Shown here: positions 1 to 8,463 of the stretch, piece by piece
Numbering within the stretch: position 1 is the first letter of the stretch
How the letters are laid out: each line of letters starts with the position of its first letter
NCBI RefSeq assembly: GCF_009761815.1
Contig: NZ_RWIN01000053.1
Span: 1 to 59,177, forward strand
From: Pseudomonas sp. PB120
GTDB lineage: Bacteria; Pseudomonadota; Gammaproteobacteria; Pseudomonadales; Pseudomonadaceae
Length of the DNA: 59,177 nucleotides
Reading direction: 5' to 3'
The notes under the pieces: model-generated
Databases searched by the model: none
Told to the model about the DNA's origin: nothing
Seen by the model: the letters and a program-made list of their open reading frames with translations, nothing else
Position numbers and translations under genes: made by a program

Positions 1-22
1 GCGAGCTTGCTCGCGAAAGGGC
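1..22. repeat. Truncated REP-like repeat arm at window edge
   Basis: The window opens inside a GCGAGC..GCTCGC hairpin arm that matches the intergenic repeat family seen at least a dozen more times here. Only the distal half is present, downstream of the minus-strand MFS gene. Confidence 0.6.
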
Positions 23-46
23 CAGATCAGGCGCTACAAATACCAG

Positions 47-1597
47 CTAGTGCGCCTCACCAGCCTTCAACCCCTCCGGCAACTTCCTGGTCAACAACAC
101 CGCAATCATGCTGATCCCCAGCGCAATCCCGACAAAGTGAAAAGCATCGTTGTACGCCATGATCGACGCCTGCTGATGCGCAATCTCACTGAGTTTGCCC
201 AATGCCGCTCCCTCGCTGCCCAACCGGTCCGTCAACGACGCCATCCGCTCGGCCACTTGCGGATTGGTCGGCACAATCGCCTCGCGCAAATAATCAAAGT
301 AAGTCTTGGTCCGCGCATCCAATAGCGTGGCGAGAAGGGCGATGCCAATCGCGCCGCCGAGGTTGCGCAAAATGTTGAACAGACTCGACGCCGACCCCGC
401 GTCCTGCGGCAGGATGTACGCCGTGGCGATCAGTGAAATGGTCACCATGATCAGCGGCTGGCCCAGTGCGCGGATGATCTGGATCTGATTGAACTGCGGT
501 CCGGCGAAGTCCGGATTCAGCACGCCCGACGAGAAACTCGCCAGCCCGAACAGCCCGAAGCCCAATGTGCACAACCATTTCGGCGAAATCACCTTCATCA
601 GTTTCGGCACCAGCGGAATCAGAAACAGCTGCGGCACGCCCATCCACATGATCACTTCGCCGATCTGCAGGGCGTTGTAGTTCTGGATCTGCGCCAGGTA
701 CAGCGGCAGCAAGTAGATCGAGCCATACAACCCGACCCCCATCCCGACACTGGAAATACTCGATAAGCCAAAGTTGCGATTGCGCAGGATGCCAAGGTTG
801 ATCAGCGGGTTGGGTTTGGACGTCTGCACGATCACGAAGGTAATCAAGCTGATCAGCGCAATGCTGCCCAGCGTCACGATCAGGTTCGACTCCAGCCAGT
901 CCTTGCGATGGCCTTCCTCCAGAAACACCTGCAAACAGCCAAGGCCGACGCCCAGGGTGAGAATCCCGGCGTAGTCGGTGCTTTTCAGCAACTCCCAGTG
1001 CGCTTCTTTCTTCTCCAGGCCGTACATCAGGCCGGCGATCATGAGCAGGCCGGGAGGGATGTTGATGTAGAAGATGTATTCCCAGCCCCAGTTTTCCGTC
1101 AGCCAGCCGCCCAGCGTCGGCCCGATGGAGGGGGCGAACGTCGCGGTCATGGCGAACATTGCCATGCCCTTGGCGCGGTGGTGTTCGGGGAGTTTGATCA
1201 GGGTGAGGGTGAACGCCAGCGGAATCAGCGCGCCACCGGTAAAGCCCTGCAAGGCGCGGAAGACAATCATGCTCTCCAGGCTCCAGGCCATGGAGCAGAG
1301 CAGGGAGGCGACCAGAAAGCCGAGCGACACCCACACCGCCAGGCGCCGCGCCGACAGCAGCTGGACCAGCCATGCGGTAAGCGGGATCATGATGATTTCC
1401 GCGACCAGATATGAGGTGGAGATCCACGAGCCTTCTTCCAGGGTCGCCGACAGCGCGCCCTGAATGTCCTTGAGTGACGAGTTGGTGATCTGGATATCGA
1501 GCACCGCCATGAAGGCGCCCAGCATCACACTCATGACCGCGATCCAGTCCCGCCGGCTCGGTTCGCCGACCGGACGGATCAGTTGATCACCGGCCAT
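47..1597 (-). CDS. DHA2-family MFS multidrug efflux pump (EmrB-like)
   Basis: A 516-aa inner-membrane protein predicted to export drugs or toxic organic compounds by proton antiport. The sequence shows about 14 hydrophobic segments, the usual number for the DHA2 (EmrB/QacA) branch. It carries the motif GPTLGGWLTENWGW at about residues 160-175 followed by YIFYINIPPG, a DHA2 signature. Length matches EmrB (about 510 aa). Its start overlaps the end of the HlyD-type adaptor gene by 11 bases, so the two are one operon transcribed leftwards, as in emrAB. No outer-membrane channel gene is adjacent, so an unlinked TolC-type partner is likely. The substrate cannot be told from sequence. Confidence 0.9.
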   Translation of the reverse strand: MAGDQLIRPVGEPSRRDWIAVMSVMLGAFMAVLDIQITNSSLKDIQGALSATLEEGSWISTSYLVAEIIMIPLTAWLVQLLSARRLAVWVSLGFLVASLLCSMAWSLESMIVFRALQGFTGGALIPLAFTLTLIKLPEHHRAKGMAMFAMTATFAPSIGPTLGGWLTENWGWEYIFYINIPPGLLMIAGLMYGLEKKEAHWELLKSTDYAGILTLGVGLGCLQVFLEEGHRKDWLESNLIVTLGSIALISLITFVIVQTSKPNPLINLGILRNRNFGLSSISSVGMGVGLYGSIYLLPLYLAQIQNYNALQIGEVIMWMGVPQLFLIPLVPKLMKVISPKWLCTLGFGLFGLASFSSGVLNPDFAGPQFNQIQIIRALGQPLIMVTISLIATAYILPQDAGSASSLFNILRNLGGAIGIALLATLLDARTKTYFDYLREAIVPTNPQVAERMASLTDRLGSEGAALGKLSEIAHQQASIMAYNDAFHFVGIALGISMIAVLLTRKLPEGLKAGEAH

Positions 1598-2636
1598 TGT
1601 CAGGGGCGTCTTTGATGTTCACTTTGGCGGTGACCGACATGCCCGGACGGATCTTGCCGTGCAGCGGATTGTCCGCGGCGAAGGTCAGTTTTACCGGAAT
1701 CCGTTGTACGACTTTGGTGAAGTTGCCCGTGGCATTGTCCGGGGGCAGCAGACTGAATTGCGCACCCGAGGCGGCGAACAGGCTGTCGACTCGCGCTTCG
1801 ATGGGCGTGTCGCCATAAGCATCGAAGGTCAGCTCGGCTTTCTGGCCGGGCTGCATGTGGCCGATCTGGGTTTCCTTGAAGTTGGCCTGAATCCAGATGT
1901 CCTGGTCCGGCACGATCGACATCAGATAAGCGCCGGCCTGCACGTATTGGCCTTCGCGGGCGGCACGCTGGCCGATCAGGCCGCTGATGGGCGCATGGAT
2001 TTCGCTGCGGGTCAGGTTCAGTTCGGCCTGGGCCAGATCGGTCCTGGCGTTGGCGATCATGGCGTCGAGGCGTTTGATTTCGGCGCTCAGGGAGTTGACT
2101 TGCTGACGCTGGCTTTGCGCGTCCGCCTGGGCCTTGGTCACTTGTGAGCGGGCAATGTGGTTGTCGGCGGAGAGGGTGGTTACCCGTTCTTCGGACACAT
2201 AGCCGGGTTTGCGCAGTGTTTGCGCGCGGGACAAGTCGATCTGCGAACGCCCGAGGCTGGCCTGGCTGGAGGCGACTTGTGCGTCGCTCGCGGCAATCAG
2301 GCTGGCTTGCTGGGTCAGTTTGCTTTGCGCTTGCAGGCGTTCGGCCTGGCGGGTGGCGAGGGTGGCGTTGGCCCGGTCGACGGCGAGGTGGAAGTCATCA
2401 CCCTCGAGCTTGATCAGCAGCTGGCCTTTCTCGACGTGCTGGTTGTCCTGCACCAGCACCTGATCGATGCGCGCGCCCAACTGGCTCGACACACGGGTGA
2501 TCTCGCCCTGGACATAGGCGTTGTCAGTGCTTTCATAAAACCGTCCCTTAAAAAACCACTGGGCAAAGAAGCCCCCGGCAATCAACAGGACGATCAACAG
2601 GAAAATAAACAGGCGACGCTTGAGTTGGGCAGGCAT
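1587..2636 (-). CDS. HlyD-family periplasmic adaptor (EmrA-like)
   Basis: Membrane-fusion protein that should link the adjacent EmrB-like pump to an outer-membrane channel. The sequence shows one N-terminal membrane segment (about residues 8-25), a lipoyl/barrel half (QLGARIDQVLVQDNQHVEKG), a long alpha-helical hairpin (about 80-200) and the second lipoyl half (APISGLIGQRAA), as in EmrA. I place the start at 2636, giving 349 aa with MPAQLKRR just before the membrane helix. An upstream in-frame ATG at 2693 would add 19 residues, but those codons use TCT, ACT and ACA, unlike the rest of the gene, so that part looks non-coding. Neither start has a strong ribosome-binding site. First gene of the leftward efflux operon. 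Confidence 0.85.
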   Translation of the reverse strand: MPAQLKRRLFIFLLIVLLIAGGFFAQWFFKGRFYESTDNAYVQGEITRVSSQLGARIDQVLVQDNQHVEKGQLLIKLEGDDFHLAVDRANATLATRQAERLQAQSKLTQQASLIAASDAQVASSQASLGRSQIDLSRAQTLRKPGYVSEERVTTLSADNHIARSQVTKAQADAQSQRQQVNSLSAEIKRLDAMIANARTDLAQAELNLTRSEIHAPISGLIGQRAAREGQYVQAGAYLMSIVPDQDIWIQANFKETQIGHMQPGQKAELTFDAYGDTPIEARVDSLFAASGAQFSLLPPDNATGNFTKVVQRIPVKLTFAADNPLHGKIRPGMSVTAKVNIKDAPDNGR

Positions 2637-2856
2637 GGGGCAGACTGTAGTCGAGAAAGTGTCAGGAAAGTTATCAGCAGACGAATCTGGCATATAGCCG
2701 ATAAACGGTAAATGCCAACGGCTGATATTTGGCCATTCACCGCGGCGTAGACGCGTTGTAGACGCAAACTTGGCTTAAATGCCCTGTTCACTGGAGCCAG
2801 CCCGGTATCGCCTGTTACCATTCGCCCTTTGTTTGATCTTTATTTCGAGACTTGCC

Positions 2857-4338
2857 ATGACCACCGTCCGCACTCGCATCGCGCCATCGCCTACCGGGGA
2901 CCCCCACGTAGGTACCGCTTACATCGCTTTGTTCAACTACTGCTTTGCCAAGCAGCATGGCGGTGAGTTCATCCTGCGGATTGAAGACACCGACCAATTG
3001 CGTTCGACCCGCGAGTCCGAACAGCAGATCTTCGACGCCTTGCGCTGGTTGGGTATCGACTGGAGCGAAGGCCCTGACGTCGGCGGCCCGCACGGTCCTT
3101 ACCGTCAAAGCGAGCGTGGCGAGATCTATCAGAAATATTGCCAGCAGCTGGTCGAAATGGGCCACGCCTTCCCCTGCTTCTGCACCGCCGAAGAGCTGGA
3201 CCAGATGCGCGCCGAGCAAATGGCGCGCGGCGAAACCCCGCGTTACGACGGCCGCGCGCTGCTGCTGTCCAAGGAGGAAGTGGCGCGTCGCCTGGCCGCT
3301 GGCGAGCCGCACGTGATCCGCATGAAAGTGCCGAGCGAAGGCGTCTGCGTAGTGCCGGACATGCTGCGTGGCGATGTCGAGATCCCGTGGGATCGCATGG
3401 ACATGCAAGTCCTGATGAAGACCGACGGCTTGCCGACGTACTTCCTGGCCAACGTGGTCGACGACCATTTGATGGGCATCACCCACGTCCTGCGGGGCGA
3501 AGAGTGGCTGCCATCGGCGCCGAAACTGATTTTGCTGTACGAGTACTTCGGCTGGGAACAACCGGAGCTGTGCTACATGCCGCTGCTGCGTAACCCGGAC
3601 AAGAGCAAGCTGTCCAAGCGCAAGAACCCGACCTCGGTGACATTCTACGAGCGCATGGGCTTCATGCCGGAAGCGATGCTCAACTACCTGGGCCGCATGG
3701 GCTGGTCGATGCCGGACGAGCGCGAGAAGTTCTCGTTGCAGGAAATGGTCGAGCACTTCGACCTGAGTCGCGTTTCCCTCGGCGGGCCGATTTTCGACAT
3801 CGAGAAACTGTCGTGGCTCAACGGCCAGTGGCTGCGTGACCTGCCGGTAGAAGAGTTCGCCTCGCGCTTGCAAACCTGGGCGCTGAACCCTGAATACATG
3901 ATGAAAATCGCACCGCACGTGCAGGGTCGCGTTGAAACCTTCAGCCAGGTCGCACCGCTGGCCGGTTTCTTCTTCGCCGGCGGCGTGAACCCGGACGCGA
4001 AACTGTTCGAGTCCAAAAAACTGTCGGGCGATCAGGTTCGCCAACTGATGCAGTTGATCCTGTGGAAGCTCGAAAGCCTGCGTCAGTGGGAGAAGGACAG
4101 CATCACCGCGACGATTCAAGCGGTGGTCGAATCCCTGGAGCTGAAGCTGCGTGACGCCATGCCGCTGATGTTTGCGGCGATCACCGGTCAGGCCAGTTCG
4201 GTCTCCGTGCTCGATGCGATGGAAATCCTCGGCCCGGACCTGACTCGTTTCCGTCTGCGCCAGGCCATCGACCTGCTGGGTGGCGTGTCCAAGAAGGAAA
4301 ACAAGGAGTGGGAAAAACTCCTGGCCAACATCGCCTGA
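2857..4338 (+). CDS. gltX: Glutamyl-tRNA synthetase
   Basis: Cytoplasmic class I synthetase that charges tRNA-Glu. At 493 aa it has the normal bacterial length. The N-terminal HIGH-type motif reads [11 protein letters not shown] (about residues 9-19), and the KMSKS-type loop reads KLSKRK (about 250). A CFC cysteine pair near residue 107 belongs to the zinc-binding insert of many GluRS. An open frame extends upstream to 2779, but the start at 2857 gives the family-standard N-terminus [14 protein letters not shown]. Two tRNA-Glu genes, its substrates, lie 440 and 720 bases downstream, though behind their own promoter. Confidence 0.97.
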   Translation: MTTVRTRIAPSPTGDPHVGTAYIALFNYCFAKQHGGEFILRIEDTDQLRSTRESEQQIFDALRWLGIDWSEGPDVGGPHGPYRQSERGEIYQKYCQQLVEMGHAFPCFCTAEELDQMRAEQMARGETPRYDGRALLLSKEEVARRLAAGEPHVIRMKVPSEGVCVVPDMLRGDVEIPWDRMDMQVLMKTDGLPTYFLANVVDDHLMGITHVLRGEEWLPSAPKLILLYEYFGWEQPELCYMPLLRNPDKSKLSKRKNPTSVTFYERMGFMPEAMLNYLGRMGWSMPDEREKFSLQEMVEHFDLSRVSLGGPIFDIEKLSWLNGQWLRDLPVEEFASRLQTWALNPEYMMKIAPHVQGRVETFSQVAPLAGFFFAGGVNPDAKLFESKKLSGDQVRQLMQLILWKLESLRQWEKDSITATIQAVVESLELKLRDAMPLMFAAITGQASSVSVLDAMEILGPDLTRFRLRQAIDLLGGVSKKENKEWEKLLANIA

Positions 4339-4352
4339 TTGACACTAATCCG

Positions 4353-4482
4353 GTAGCAGCTGCCGAAGGCTGCGTTGGGCTGCGAAGCGGCCCCTCGTGG
4401 CCGTTACACATTTCGTCGGAAAGGGTGGGGTGGCCGATTGGCGAGCGCTTCGCCCTCGAACGCAGCCTGCGGCAGCTGCTAC
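4353..4482. repeat. Inverted-repeat doublet, GTAGCAGCTGCC type
   Basis: The left arm at 4353-4374 (GTAGCAGCTGCCGAAGGC...) is answered by its near-perfect reverse complement at 4461-4482. About 86 bases lie between, containing GCTGCGAAGCGGCC and GGCGAGCGCTTCGCC hairpins. The arm sequence differs from the GAGCGAGC-type repeats elsewhere in the window, so this is a separate repeat family. It fills the space between gltX and the tRNA promoter. Confidence 0.75.
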
Positions 4483-4571
4483 AAGAACGGATACAACCCC
4501 GGATTTAGGGGGCGAGGGCGGTAAGTGGTTGTTATGTGGGCAAAAAACTTTGAAATATTTTAAAAATAAGT

Positions 4572-4600
4572 TTGACAGCCTTTCGATGCGCCATTAAGAT
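4572..4600 (+). promoter_or_regulatory. Sigma70 promoter of the tRNA-Ala/Glu cluster
   Basis: A perfect -35 TTGACA (4572-4577), 17-base spacer and -10 TAAGAT (4595-4600) lie 22 bases before the first tRNA. The region just after the -10 is GC-rich (TCGCCCCG), a discriminator type associated with stringent control of stable-RNA promoters. The upstream A/T tract at 4548-4570 could act as an UP element. Confidence 0.8.
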
Positions 4601-4621
4601 TCGCCCCGTCCTCAACGATGA

Positions 4622-4697
<76 letters not shown>

Positions 4698-4735
4698 ATT
4701 TACACTTCAAGGTCAGGCCACACCGGCCTTGAAGC

Positions 4736-4756
4736 GATCAACACTTAGCGTTGATC
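4736..4756 (+). other. Spacer hairpin in tRNA cluster, copy 1
   Basis: GATCAAC (4736-4742) pairs with GTTGATC (4750-4756) around a 7-base loop, between tRNA-Ala and tRNA-Glu. The equivalent place in the second repeat unit has GATCAGC/GCTGATC, a base-paired double change. It may be a processing signal in the tRNA precursor (inference). Confidence 0.5.
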
Positions 4757-4776
4757 AGTTGTATAGAAGGGTTTGC

Positions 4777-4852
4777 GTCCCCTTCGTCTAGTGGCCTAGG
4801 ACACCGCCCTTTCACGGCGGTAACAGGGGTTCGAGTCCCCTAGGGGACGCCA
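4777..4852 (+). tRNA. tRNA-Glu (anticodon TTC), copy 1
   Basis: A 76-base cloverleaf. The acceptor GTCCCCT pairs with AGGGGAC, the anticodon loop is CTTTCAC (TTC), the T arm is GGGGTTCGAGTCCCC, and the GCCA end is encoded. It is identical to the copy at 5060-5135. Confidence 0.97.
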
Positions 4853-4904
4853 GTTTTACAGAAGTAGTGTCGCAAGATGCTGCTCCGCCGCCAGGCGATA
4901 AATC

Positions 4905-4980
<76 letters not shown>

Positions 4981-5019
4981 ATTTTACAGTTCAAGGTCTG
5001 GCCACACCGGCCTTGATTC

Positions 5020-5040
5020 GATCAGCACTCAGCGCTGATC
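5020..5040 (+). other. Spacer hairpin in tRNA cluster, copy 2
   Basis: GATCAGC (5020-5026) pairs with GCTGATC (5034-5040). Compared with copy 1, the A:T pair has become G:C on both arms, so pairing is kept while sequence changes. Confidence 0.5.
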
Positions 5041-5059
5041 AGTGTATAGAAGGGTTTGT

Positions 5060-5135
5060 GTCCCCTTCGTCTAGTGGCCTAGGACACCGCCCTTTCACGG
5101 CGGTAACAGGGGTTCGAGTCCCCTAGGGGACGCCA
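5060..5135 (+). tRNA. tRNA-Glu (anticodon TTC), copy 2
   Basis: Identical to 4777-4852 and last gene of the tRNA cluster. A terminator-like hairpin follows at 5162. Confidence 0.97.
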
Positions 5136-5161
5136 CGATTACCCGCTCTGCGGGATTTTAT

Positions 5162-5195
5162 AAGGGTCATTCAATTATTGAATGGCCCTTTTGTT
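5162..5195 (+). terminator. Intrinsic terminator of the tRNA cluster
   Basis: A long stem AAGGGTCATTCAAT / ATTGAATGGCCCTT with one mismatch and a short loop is followed by TTTTGTTTG. It sits 26 bases after the last tRNA. Confidence 0.8.
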
Positions 5196-5283
5196 TGTCT
5201 GGCGTTTGGCCAAATCCCCCCTTATCCCCCAAACTGATCTTCAGACCAGCGGTCATATCCACGACTTGCAGAAAATTATTATG

Positions 5284-5296
5284 AGAATAATATTCT
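5284..5296. promoter_or_regulatory. Palindromic operator at the tetR promoter
   Basis: The perfect palindrome AGAATAATATTCT lies 24 bases before the TetR-type gene. A possible promoter (TTGCAG 5266-5271, TAATAT 5288-5293) places the -10 box inside it. TetR-family repressors commonly bind such sites in their own promoters, so autoregulation is inferred. Confidence 0.5.
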
Positions 5297-5319
5297 AGTC
5301 GTAATATTCGGAGGCAACG

Positions 5320-5859
5320 ATGAACGATAAAAAAGCTCAAACCCGCGAACGCATCCTCAAGGCCGCCAGCGCAGCGCTGATCCAGCGTGGCCCGGCCGAA
5401 CCGAGTGTGGGCGAAGTGATGGGGGCGGCCGGCCTGACGGTTGGTGGCTTCTACGCGCACTTCGAAAGCAAGGACGCAATGATGCTTGAGGCGTTCAAGC
5501 AACTGCTTGGCCACCGTCGTGAGCTGATTGCCGACATGGATGAGCAATTGACGGGTGAAGAGCGTCGCGCGTTGGTCGCTGCGTTTTACCTGTCTCGCAA
5601 GCACCGTGACTCTTCTGATTCAGCGTGCCCGATCCCGGCATCCGTCGGTGAGCTGGGCCGTCTGCCAGACGAGTTTCGCGTGGTGCTCAATGAGCATCTG
5701 GAAATGATGGTCGCGCAGTTGGCGTCCACCCCGGAAGACACCGACAAAGCCTTGGCCGACCTGGCCTTGATGGTCGGTGGTTTGGCGCTGGCTCGCGCGT
5801 TGGGGCCAGGAGAGTTGTCCGATCGTATGCTGCGCGCCGCCAAGTCTGCGGTGCTATGA
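5320..5859 (+). CDS. TetR/AcrR-family transcriptional regulator
   Basis: A 179-aa one-component DNA-binding regulator. The N-terminal TetR helix-turn-helix covers about residues 5-55, with RERILKAASAALIQRG and the recognition segment VGGFYAHFESKDAM, a classic TetR signature. The rest is a ligand-binding and dimer domain whose ligand cannot be read from sequence. The start is supported by GGAGG eight bases before the ATG. The gene is followed on the same strand by an alpha/beta hydrolase (31 bases later) and a thioesterase. These could be its targets, which would suggest sensing of an ester or acyl compound (inference). The palindrome at 5284-5296 suggests self-control. Confidence 0.92.
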   Translation: MNDKKAQTRERILKAASAALIQRGPAEPSVGEVMGAAGLTVGGFYAHFESKDAMMLEAFKQLLGHRRELIADMDEQLTGEERRALVAAFYLSRKHRDSSDSACPIPASVGELGRLPDEFRVVLNEHLEMMVAQLASTPEDTDKALADLALMVGGLALARALGPGELSDRMLRAAKSAVL

Positions 5860-5890
5860 CCTGAAGGCACTGGCCTGAGGAGTGAGAGCG

Positions 5891-6724
5891 ATGAGCACGT
5901 TGAAGTGGGTTCGTGGCGTTAATGGCACCTTAGGCTGGTTTGCACCAAAACTGGTGGCGAGCAAAATGCGACTGGCGTTCATGACGCCACGGGATTTGCC
6001 GCCGCGTGACTGGGAATTGCCGATGCTGGCAAAGGCCGAACGAATCACTTTGCGCTTTGGCCTGTCGGCATTGCGCTGGGGGCAAGGCCCGGCGGTGTTG
6101 CTGATGCACGGCTGGGAAGGGCGGCCAACACAATTTGCCAGCCTCATCACCGCCCTGGTCGATGCCGGTTACACCGTTGTGGCCCTGGATGGCCCGGCTC
6201 ACGGACGTTCCCCGGGGCGCGAGGCCAACGTGGCGCTGTTCGCCCGGGCCATGCTTGAGGCTGCTGCCGAATTGCCGCCGCTGCAAGCCGTCATCGGTCA
6301 TTCGATGGGCGGCGCCAGTGCGATGCTCGCGGTCCAGCTGGGCCTGCGCACCGAAACCCTGGTGACGATTGCTGCCCCGGCTCGCATTCTCGGCGTGTTG
6401 CGTGGCTTTGCCCGCTACGTGCGGCTGCCACCCAAAGCCCGGTCGGCGTTCATTCGCCAGGTCGAGCAAGACGTCGGCATGCGCGCCGCGACGCTGGATG
6501 TCGCGCACTACCAGCTTGACATGCCCGGGTTGATTGTCCACGCCGAAGACGACTGCTTCGTCTCGGTCAAAGAGTCTCAGTTGATCCACGAAGCCTGGTT
6601 CGACAGCCGTCTGTTGCGCCTGGAAGAGGGCGGTCATCAGCGGGTACTCGCCGACCCCAGGGTAATTGATGGCGTGCTATCACTGCTGTCTGGCCGCAGC
6701 TTGCAATCGCGCCAATCGGCTTGA
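5891..6724 (+). CDS. Alpha/beta-fold hydrolase
   Basis: A 277-aa soluble hydrolase with the full set of fold marks. They are the oxyanion HGW near residue 74, the nucleophile elbow GHSMGG near residue 137, an acid in HAEDDCF and the catalytic histidine in EGGHQRV near the C-terminus. The start at 5891 follows AGGAG at the right distance; the frame could open nine bases earlier at a GTG, which is less likely. Substrate unknown: a carboxylesterase or lipase-like activity is possible. It sits between a TetR regulator and a hotdog thioesterase in the same direction. Confidence 0.88.
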   Translation: MSTLKWVRGVNGTLGWFAPKLVASKMRLAFMTPRDLPPRDWELPMLAKAERITLRFGLSALRWGQGPAVLLMHGWEGRPTQFASLITALVDAGYTVVALDGPAHGRSPGREANVALFARAMLEAAAELPPLQAVIGHSMGGASAMLAVQLGLRTETLVTIAAPARILGVLRGFARYVRLPPKARSAFIRQVEQDVGMRAATLDVAHYQLDMPGLIVHAEDDCFVSVKESQLIHEAWFDSRLLRLEEGGHQRVLADPRVIDGVLSLLSGRSLQSRQSA

Positions 6725-6772
6725 GCATCCGTTACACTGCCCCGGTCGACATTATTTGACCAGGAGTGGGGC

Positions 6773-7210
6773 ATGGGCTGGGATCGGGCAACGCCGTTCA
6801 TCATTGATCTGGAAGTAGGCGCCGAGGACATCGACGGGCTGGGGCACGCGAACAACGCGGTCTACGTGAGCTGGCTCGAACGCTGTGCCTGGCGCCACTC
6901 GCAGCGGCTGGGCCTGGATCTGGTCGAGTATCGCCGGCTGGATCGGGCGATGGCGGTGGTTCGGCATGAGATCGACTACCTGGCCGCGGCCTATGAAGGT
7001 GACGAGCTGCAATTGGCGACCTGGATCGTCGATTGGGACCAGCGCCTGAAAATGACCCGACACTTCCAGTTGAAGCGACCGAGCGACAACACCACGTTGT
7101 TGCGGGCGCAAACCACGTTCGTCTGCATTGAACTGTCCACCGGCAAGCCCAGGCGCATGCCCGCGGAATTCGTCGAGGGCTACGGCCCGGCGTTGCAAGT
7201 CCCGAGCTGA
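6773..7210 (+). CDS. Hotdog-fold acyl-CoA thioesterase (4HBT/YbgC type)
   Basis: A 145-aa single hotdog domain expected to hydrolyse an acyl-CoA thioester in the cytoplasm. The segment DIDGLGHANNAVYVSWLE (about residues 21-38) is the 4HBT active-site helix, with the conserved aspartate and the GHxNN pattern. The ATG follows AGGAGTGGGGC. Size is normal for the family. It lies 48 bases after the alpha/beta hydrolase and is followed by a repeat doublet. The true acyl substrate is unknown. Confidence 0.88.
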   Translation: MGWDRATPFIIDLEVGAEDIDGLGHANNAVYVSWLERCAWRHSQRLGLDLVEYRRLDRAMAVVRHEIDYLAAAYEGDELQLATWIVDWDQRLKMTRHFQLKRPSDNTTLLRAQTTFVCIELSTGKPRRMPAEFVEGYGPALQVPS

Positions 7211-7218
7211 CACGATCC

Positions 7219-7312
7219 TGTGGCGAGGGAGCTTGCTCCCGCTGGAGCGCGCAGCGGTCCTCTTCAATGGAGAGTGCTGCGCACTCTAACGGGAGCAAGC
7301 TCCCTCGCCACA
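7219..7312. repeat. REP-like inverted doublet (GGCGAGGGAGC type)
   Basis: TGTGGCGAGGGAGCTTGCTC at 7219 is mirrored by its reverse complement ending at 7312. A GAGTGC/GCACTC hairpin lies between. It occupies most of the gap between the thioesterase gene and dusC. Confidence 0.8.
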
Positions 7313-7382
7313 GAGGCAGATGCAAGTCTTTCGACCGAGAATCCAGTAAACTGCCGCACGTTTTTCGTCGAGTGTGTTTTTC

Positions 7383-8342
7383 ATGCAAATTGCTTTGGCA
7401 CCCATGGAGGGGTTGGTCGACAACATCCTGCGGGACGTGCTGACCCGTGTCGGCGGGATTGACTGGTGCGTGACCGAGTTCATCCGGATCAACGACCAGC
7501 TGCTCACGCCTGCCTATTTCCACAAATTCGGTCCTGAACTGCTGAACGGTGCGCGCACGGCGTCCGGTGTTCCGCTGCGGGTGCAGCTGCTCGGTTCCGA
7601 TCCGGTGTGCCTGGCGGAAAACGCCGCGCTCGCTTGCGAATTGGGCTCGGAGGTGATCGACCTGAACTTCGGTTGCCCGGCCAAGACGGTGAACAAGTCC
7701 CGTGGCGGTGCGGTACTGCTCAAAGAACCGGAGTTGCTGAACCAGATCGTCGAGCACGTCCGTCGTGCGATTCCGGCGCACATTCCCGTCACCGCCAAGA
7801 TGCGCCTGGGTTTCGATAGCCCGGACGGTGCGCTGGTCTGCGCCACGGCGCTGGCCGAGGGCGGAGCCGAGCACATCGTGGTGCATGCCCGGACCAAGAT
7901 GGACGGCTACAAACCGCCGGCGCATTGGGAATGGATCCCGCGCGTGCAGGAAGTCGTGAAGGTGCCGGTGTTTGCCAACGGCGACATCTGGAGCGTCGAA
8001 GACTGGCGCCGCTGCCGCGAAATCAGCGGTGTCGAAGACATCATGCTCGGTCGTGGCCTGGTCTCGCGCCCGGATCTGGCGCGGCAAATCGCAGCGGCGC
8101 GGGCCGGTGAAGAGGTGGTCGAGATGACCTGGGCCGAGCTGTTGCCGCTCATCCAGGATTTCTGGCTGCAAGCCAAGGCGCAGATGACGCCCCGCCAATC
8201 GCCGGGCCGTTTGAAGCAATGGCTGGCGATGCTGACCCGCAATTATCCCGAAGCGGTCGAGCTGTTTACCGTTCTGCGGCGTGAGACCGAGCTGGACCAT
8301 GTTTCGCGTCTGCTGGGTTTACAGGTGGCAGAGGCGGCCTGA
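7383..8342 (+). CDS. dusC: tRNA-dihydrouridine(16) synthase DusC
   Basis: FMN-dependent enzyme that reduces uridine in the tRNA D-loop. The 319-aa product starts [13 protein letters not shown], typical for Dus TIM barrels, and carries [16 protein letters not shown] (about residues 95-110) with the catalytic cysteine. The C-terminal stretch with [11 protein letters not shown] fits the DusC subgroup rather than DusA or DusB. I use the ATG at 7383; an in-frame GTG at 7374 would add only three residues. Monocistronic in appearance, with ibpA 121 bases downstream under its own promoter. Confidence 0.9.
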   Translation: MQIALAPMEGLVDNILRDVLTRVGGIDWCVTEFIRINDQLLTPAYFHKFGPELLNGARTASGVPLRVQLLGSDPVCLAENAALACELGSEVIDLNFGCPAKTVNKSRGGAVLLKEPELLNQIVEHVRRAIPAHIPVTAKMRLGFDSPDGALVCATALAEGGAEHIVVHARTKMDGYKPPAHWEWIPRVQEVVKVPVFANGDIWSVEDWRRCREISGVEDIMLGRGLVSRPDLARQIAAARAGEEVVEMTWAELLPLIQDFWLQAKAQMTPRQSPGRLKQWLAMLTRNYPEAVELFTVLRRETELDHVSRLLGLQVAEAA

Positions 8343-8362
8343 AAAAAACTTCGAAATAATCT

Positions 8363-8390
8363 CTTGAAATGCAATCAGTGGTCCCTATCT
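8363..8390 (+). promoter_or_regulatory. Sigma32 heat-shock promoter of ibpA
   Basis: CTTGAAA (8363-8369), a 13-base spacer and CCCTATCT (8383-8390) match the sigma32 (RpoH) consensus CTTGAAA / CCCCATNT with one mismatch. It lies 73 bases before the small heat-shock gene. Confidence 0.82.
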
Positions 8391-8396
8391 AAGGGT

Positions 8397-8463
8397 TACG
8401 CGATGCCGAATTCGGGTCGCGGAGACAAAAAACCTTGCTGATTGTTTTCAGGAGATTTGAACC
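8397..8463 (+). ncRNA. ROSE-type RNA thermometer in the ibpA leader
   Basis: The leader can form a strong hairpin GCGATGCCGAA..TTCGGGTCGC (8400-8420). A second hairpin pairs TTGCT (8435-8439) with the Shine-Dalgarno AGGAG (8450-8454). The pairing reproduces the ROSE signature: U-A, C-G, an opposed G/G, U-A, U/G. The ROSE family is established in front of hsp20 genes of rhizobia, E. coli and Pseudomonas. Melting on heat should free the ribosome-binding site. Confidence 0.8.
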
